From: Clostridium_AD sp050717635
GTDB lineage: Bacteria; Bacillota; Clostridia; Clostridiales; Clostridiaceae
Assembly: GCF_050717635.1 (NCBI RefSeq)
Contig: NZ_JBOITO010000036.1
Location: forward strand, 62,001 to 126,000
DNA length: 64,000 nucleotides
Reading direction: 5' to 3'
This document shows, piece after piece, positions 61,788 through 64,000 of the stretch (positions within the stretch are counted from its first letter, which is position 1; every line of letters starts with the position of its first letter). A program made the position numbers and the translations under genes. The notes below the pieces were generated by a model that worked only from the letters and a program-made list of their open reading frames with translations, was not told the origin of the DNA and did not search any database.

Positions 61788-62780
61788 CTAATTACCAATA
61801 ATAGTTATTTTCTTATTTGTAGCGTCAAGCTCAATCTCACATCCTATTGGTAAAGTCATCATTGGATGCGTATGACAGCAATCAAAATCTGCAATGAATG
61901 GCAATATCTTATCTCCCAATACTTCTAATAGTATTTCATATGGTTTTCTGCCAGTCTTCATGTCATCAAATAATTCATGTTTCCCGAGTATAATTCCAGA
62001 AATTCTATCAAATACACCATTTACTTTTAGAAATGAAAAACTTCTTTCAATCGTTGCAGAATCTTTTAAAGAATCTTCTATAAAAAGTATATCTCCATTC
62101 TTTATTTCAGGCATGTATTTACTACCCCATATACCCTGCATTGTATTCAAATTCCCACCTATTACTCGGCCTCTGACATTGCCCCCGTAGACTGTAATCC
62201 ATTGATTTTTTCTTTTTTCTTTGCTCCTATCTTGTGTTTCAAAGTTAATGTGTTCATCTGTCCAGTATTCAGGAGTTTCAAAGACATAAGGAATTTTCAT
62301 CTTATCCATAGTGATTTCTTTGAAATACTTATAAGTAGAATCAACAAATGGTGGTAATTCTCCAAATGAAGCCACCAATGCAGGTCCATAGTATGTAGTT
62401 AATCCTGTTTGTGCATATATTGCAAGTAAAATTGCTGTAACATCTGAATATCCTATTATTATCTTTGGGTTTCTTTTAAATTCATTATAATCTATATAAG
62501 AAAGAATTGAATTTGAGTTCATTCCCCCTATTGTAGCCATAATACATTTTACTTCTGGGTTTCTAATTAAATTATTTAATTCCTCTGCCCTTTGCATAAT
62601 ACTTCCAGACCTGTAGAAGTCATATTTTCCAGTTAGGCTTCCCTCTATCAGTTTAAAACCCTTTCTCTGTAAATATTTCTTGGCTCTTTCGAACCTAATC
62701 GGGCATGAATATGTTATAGGCGATGATGGTGAAAAAATACCAATGGAATCACCCGATTTTATTTTTGTTATGTTATTCAT
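61788..62780 (-). CDS. S66 LD-carboxypeptidase/MccF-like peptidase
   Basis: The protein of about 330 residues is a family S66 serine peptidase: the nucleophile in IIGYSDVTAIL, the catalytic glutamate in FIEDSL and the histidine in CCHTHPM. These enzymes trim LD-peptide bonds in recycled peptidoglycan or hydrolyse microcin C-type acyl-sulfamoyl adenylates. The chain length and the YGGNVRGRVIGGNLNTMQG loop fit MccF as well as LdcA. The ATG at 62780 follows GGGGGG. A TTG at 62798 would place this site in the coding sequence. Confidence 0.82.
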   Translation of the reverse strand: MNNITKIKSGDSIGIFSPSSPITYSCPIRFERAKKYLQRKGFKLIEGSLTGKYDFYRSGSIMQRAEELNNLIRNPEVKCIMATIGGMNSNSILSYIDYNEFKRNPKIIIGYSDVTAILLAIYAQTGLTTYYGPALVASFGELPPFVDSTYKYFKEITMDKMKIPYVFETPEYWTDEHINFETQDRSKEKRKNQWITVYGGNVRGRVIGGNLNTMQGIWGSKYMPEIKNGDILFIEDSLKDSATIERSFSFLKVNGVFDRISGIILGKHELFDDMKTGRKPYEILLEVLGDKILPFIADFDCCHTHPMMTLPIGCEIELDATNKKITIIGN

Positions 62781-62798
62781 TTTGTCCCCCCATTTCAA

Positions 62799-63265
62799 TT
62801 ATTGAATTACTGAATTAATAAGTTCCCAGTAAATCAAATCGTGGTCCCTACTAATTTCCCTCATACCAACCTTTTCCAATGTTCGTGCAGATGGTTTATT
62901 GCTAATCAAACAATCTGCACGTATATATTTAACACTATCTTGAAAACTTAGCCAATTCATAATAGCTTTTAATGCCTCAAAAGCAAGACCATTTCCTCTT
63001 TCCCGCTCTACTAACCCAAATCCAACTTCACCTTTTACATTAGGTTTTCCATGAAACCCTATATCACCAACTACTTGCATATTGTCTTTTTTTACAATCA
63101 TCCAAAATTCAAATCCACTTGGTTTCTTATCCTTTTCTAATGACTCATTTATAATAGGCAAAATATCCAAAGTGTCTTTTGTAGGCCAATTTTTATCTGT
63201 TTTTATTCCGAGTTTCTCAATTTCTTCACTGCTTCCCTCTAATAGAGATTTAGTTATTTCAAGTG
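62799..63265 (-). pseudogene. GNAT acetyltransferase lacking its 5' end
   Basis: The frame encodes most of a RimJ-type acetyltransferase (VTLEITKSLLEGSSEEI, later GLVERERGNGLAFEAL and ARTLEKVGM). It has no start codon or ribosome site; an upstream TGA closes the frame at about 63268. The first usable start, a TTG at 63170, would give only 123 residues. The missing start lies where a HAD-gene fragment begins, so a deletion removed it. Confidence 0.75.
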
Positions 63266-63405
63266 TTACAGCTCAATGCTGCCATCGAACCAGTTATAAT
63301 TTCAGGTTCACTTATATGCTTCCAATCTTTATCCTCATAATCGCTATTTATTGTTCCATCCCTATCTATAAATGCAACCTTCTTCTTATCCCTCCTTAAA
63401 AACAT
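63259..63405 (-). pseudogene. N-terminal fragment of a HAD phosphatase
   Basis: A 48-codon frame begins MFLRRDKKKVAFIDRDGTIN, the HAD nucleophile motif of histidinol/heptose bisphosphate phosphatases, and continues to EIITGSMAAL before a stop. The remainder of the gene is absent, and the GNAT remnant starts right there. Confidence 0.75.
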
Positions 63406-63468
63406 TCAAGCATTGTAGATTGTGTCTAAACCCTATTAATTTTTTACTTGCATATTCTAAAGTAAAAG

Positions 63469-64000
63469 TCATTTTATTCCTTCATCAAGTGGTGGACATT
63501 CTTCTCTTAAAATAGAAAAAAATTGTACATCGTGATATTTTCCTCGAGCAAACATTGCTTTTCGCATTGTACCTTCATACACATAGCCACATTTTTCTGC
63601 AATTATTCTACTTGGTACATTCCCACTAAAAAGACGAATTCCCAATCTGTTTATTGGTTTTAATTCAAAAATATATGCAGAAAATAATCTCAAAGCTTCT
63701 GTTGCATACCCTTTACCTCTATTCTTTTGTTTATGTATTTGACATCCAATCTCATAACCTTCGAACCCTTTTACACCCTTAAAAAACACTATATGTCCTA
63801 ATATGTCATTTGCATTATCTGTAATTAACATTTTCCCATAATCTTCTTGCCAAAATCCATTATCATTATAATACTTTTTATATACAATTTCTGCACTTAA
63901 TTCTATACCCAGATATTCTCCTCTCTCTGTTAAATTATTCGCCAATATATTTATTTCAGCAATATCCTCTTGTTTTACTAATCTTAAATTAATTTTTTTA
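63469..64000 (-). CDS. GNAT acetyltransferase, cut by the window edge
   Basis: The frame runs from the window end (KKINLRLVKQEDIAEINIL) to a stop at 63469, about 177 codons. It contains the acetyl-CoA loop KQKNRGKGYATEALRLF and the C-terminal SRIIAEKCGYVYEGTMRKAM of RimJ/RimL acetyltransferases. The start codon lies just outside. Substrate unknown. The family of these GNAT genes recurs at 50.2, 53.4 and 62.8 kb. Confidence 0.85.
   Translation of the reverse strand, partial: KKINLRLVKQEDIAEINILANNLTERGEYLGIELSAEIVYKKYYNDNGFWQEDYGKMLITDNANDILGHIVFFKGVKGFEGYEIGCQIHKQKNRGKGYATEALRLFSAYIFELKPINRLGIRLFSGNVPSRIIAEKCGYVYEGTMRKAMFARGKYHDVQFFSILREECPPLDEGIK

Noticed and set aside
1..64000. CRISPR arrays, tRNA or rRNA genes, prophage, complete insertion sequences
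   Set aside because: No spaced direct repeats, cloverleaf-type segments, phage structural genes or transposase motifs were seen.

Overview
The window is AT-rich throughout, uses strong AGGAGG-type ribosome binding sites and short intergenic U-tailed hairpins, and carries clostridial gene families (anaerobic cobalamin genes, UPF0316, DUF6465-like, DUF1653, lactate dehydrogenase, ABC sugar importers without their own ATPase). It looks like a chromosomal segment of a low-GC anaerobic Firmicute, most likely a Clostridium; species is not claimed.

Layout. 1-7.5 kb: a YiiX-like cysteine hydrolase, a two-gene ABC exporter, an AraC regulator fused to a GH39-like domain, a MATE exporter and an S51 dipeptidase preceded by an attenuator-like leader. 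7.9-13.4 kb: a chemoreceptor remnant, a small DUF6465-like protein, a SWIM/SNF2 helicase pair and CheV. 13.4-21.6 kb: the most interesting block, four collinear minus-strand genes (wall-anchored double cyanophycinase, sigma-54 activator, YfcC-type transporter, isoaspartyl dipeptidase) with two good -24/-12 promoters and a shared upstream palindrome. 21.7-23.9 kb: an orphan kinase-fold protein, an OB/ParB-like protein and an unannotated 44-residue gene. 23.9-31.7 kb: a galactoside operon (binding protein, two permeases, GalT, GH42 beta-galactosidase, LacI regulator). 31.8-34.1 kb: an alanine-type sodium symporter and a polysaccharide deacetylase-like protein. 34.2-40.0 kb: an alpha-glucoside operon (binding protein, two permeases, GH13 enzyme) with its own LacI regulator and operators. 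40.2-41.9 kb: a small membrane protein and a sodium/solute symporter. 42.1-48.2 kb: a cobalamin nucleotide-loop operon under a B12 riboswitch, with cobT broken by an internal deletion. 48.3-51.4 kb: an FTR1-type iron permease, a lactate dehydrogenase with a Fur box inside its promoter, a GNAT and a UPF0316 protein. 51.4-64 kb: an accessory, partly decaying stretch with acetyltransferases, peptidase E, an EEP-family protein, a PfkB kinase plus TrpF-like pair, an S66 peptidase and several gene fragments (VanZ, a frameshifted YfjL-like gene, half a cytidine deaminase, a HAD/GNAT deletion scar).

How the genes work together. The 13.4-21.6 kb block reads as one pathway. Extracellular cyanophycin (multi-L-arginyl-poly-aspartate) would be cut at the cell surface to beta-Asp-Arg, imported by the YfcC-family carrier and split to aspartate and arginine by the IadA-type dipeptidase. 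The enhancer-binding protein encoded between them would switch on the hydrolase and the uptake genes through sigma-54. The two sugar operons follow a common plan: a lipoprotein gene first, a long perfect hairpin, then the permeases and cytoplasmic enzymes. They probably share an ATPase encoded elsewhere. No rRNA, tRNA, CRISPR array, prophage or complete insertion sequence was seen.
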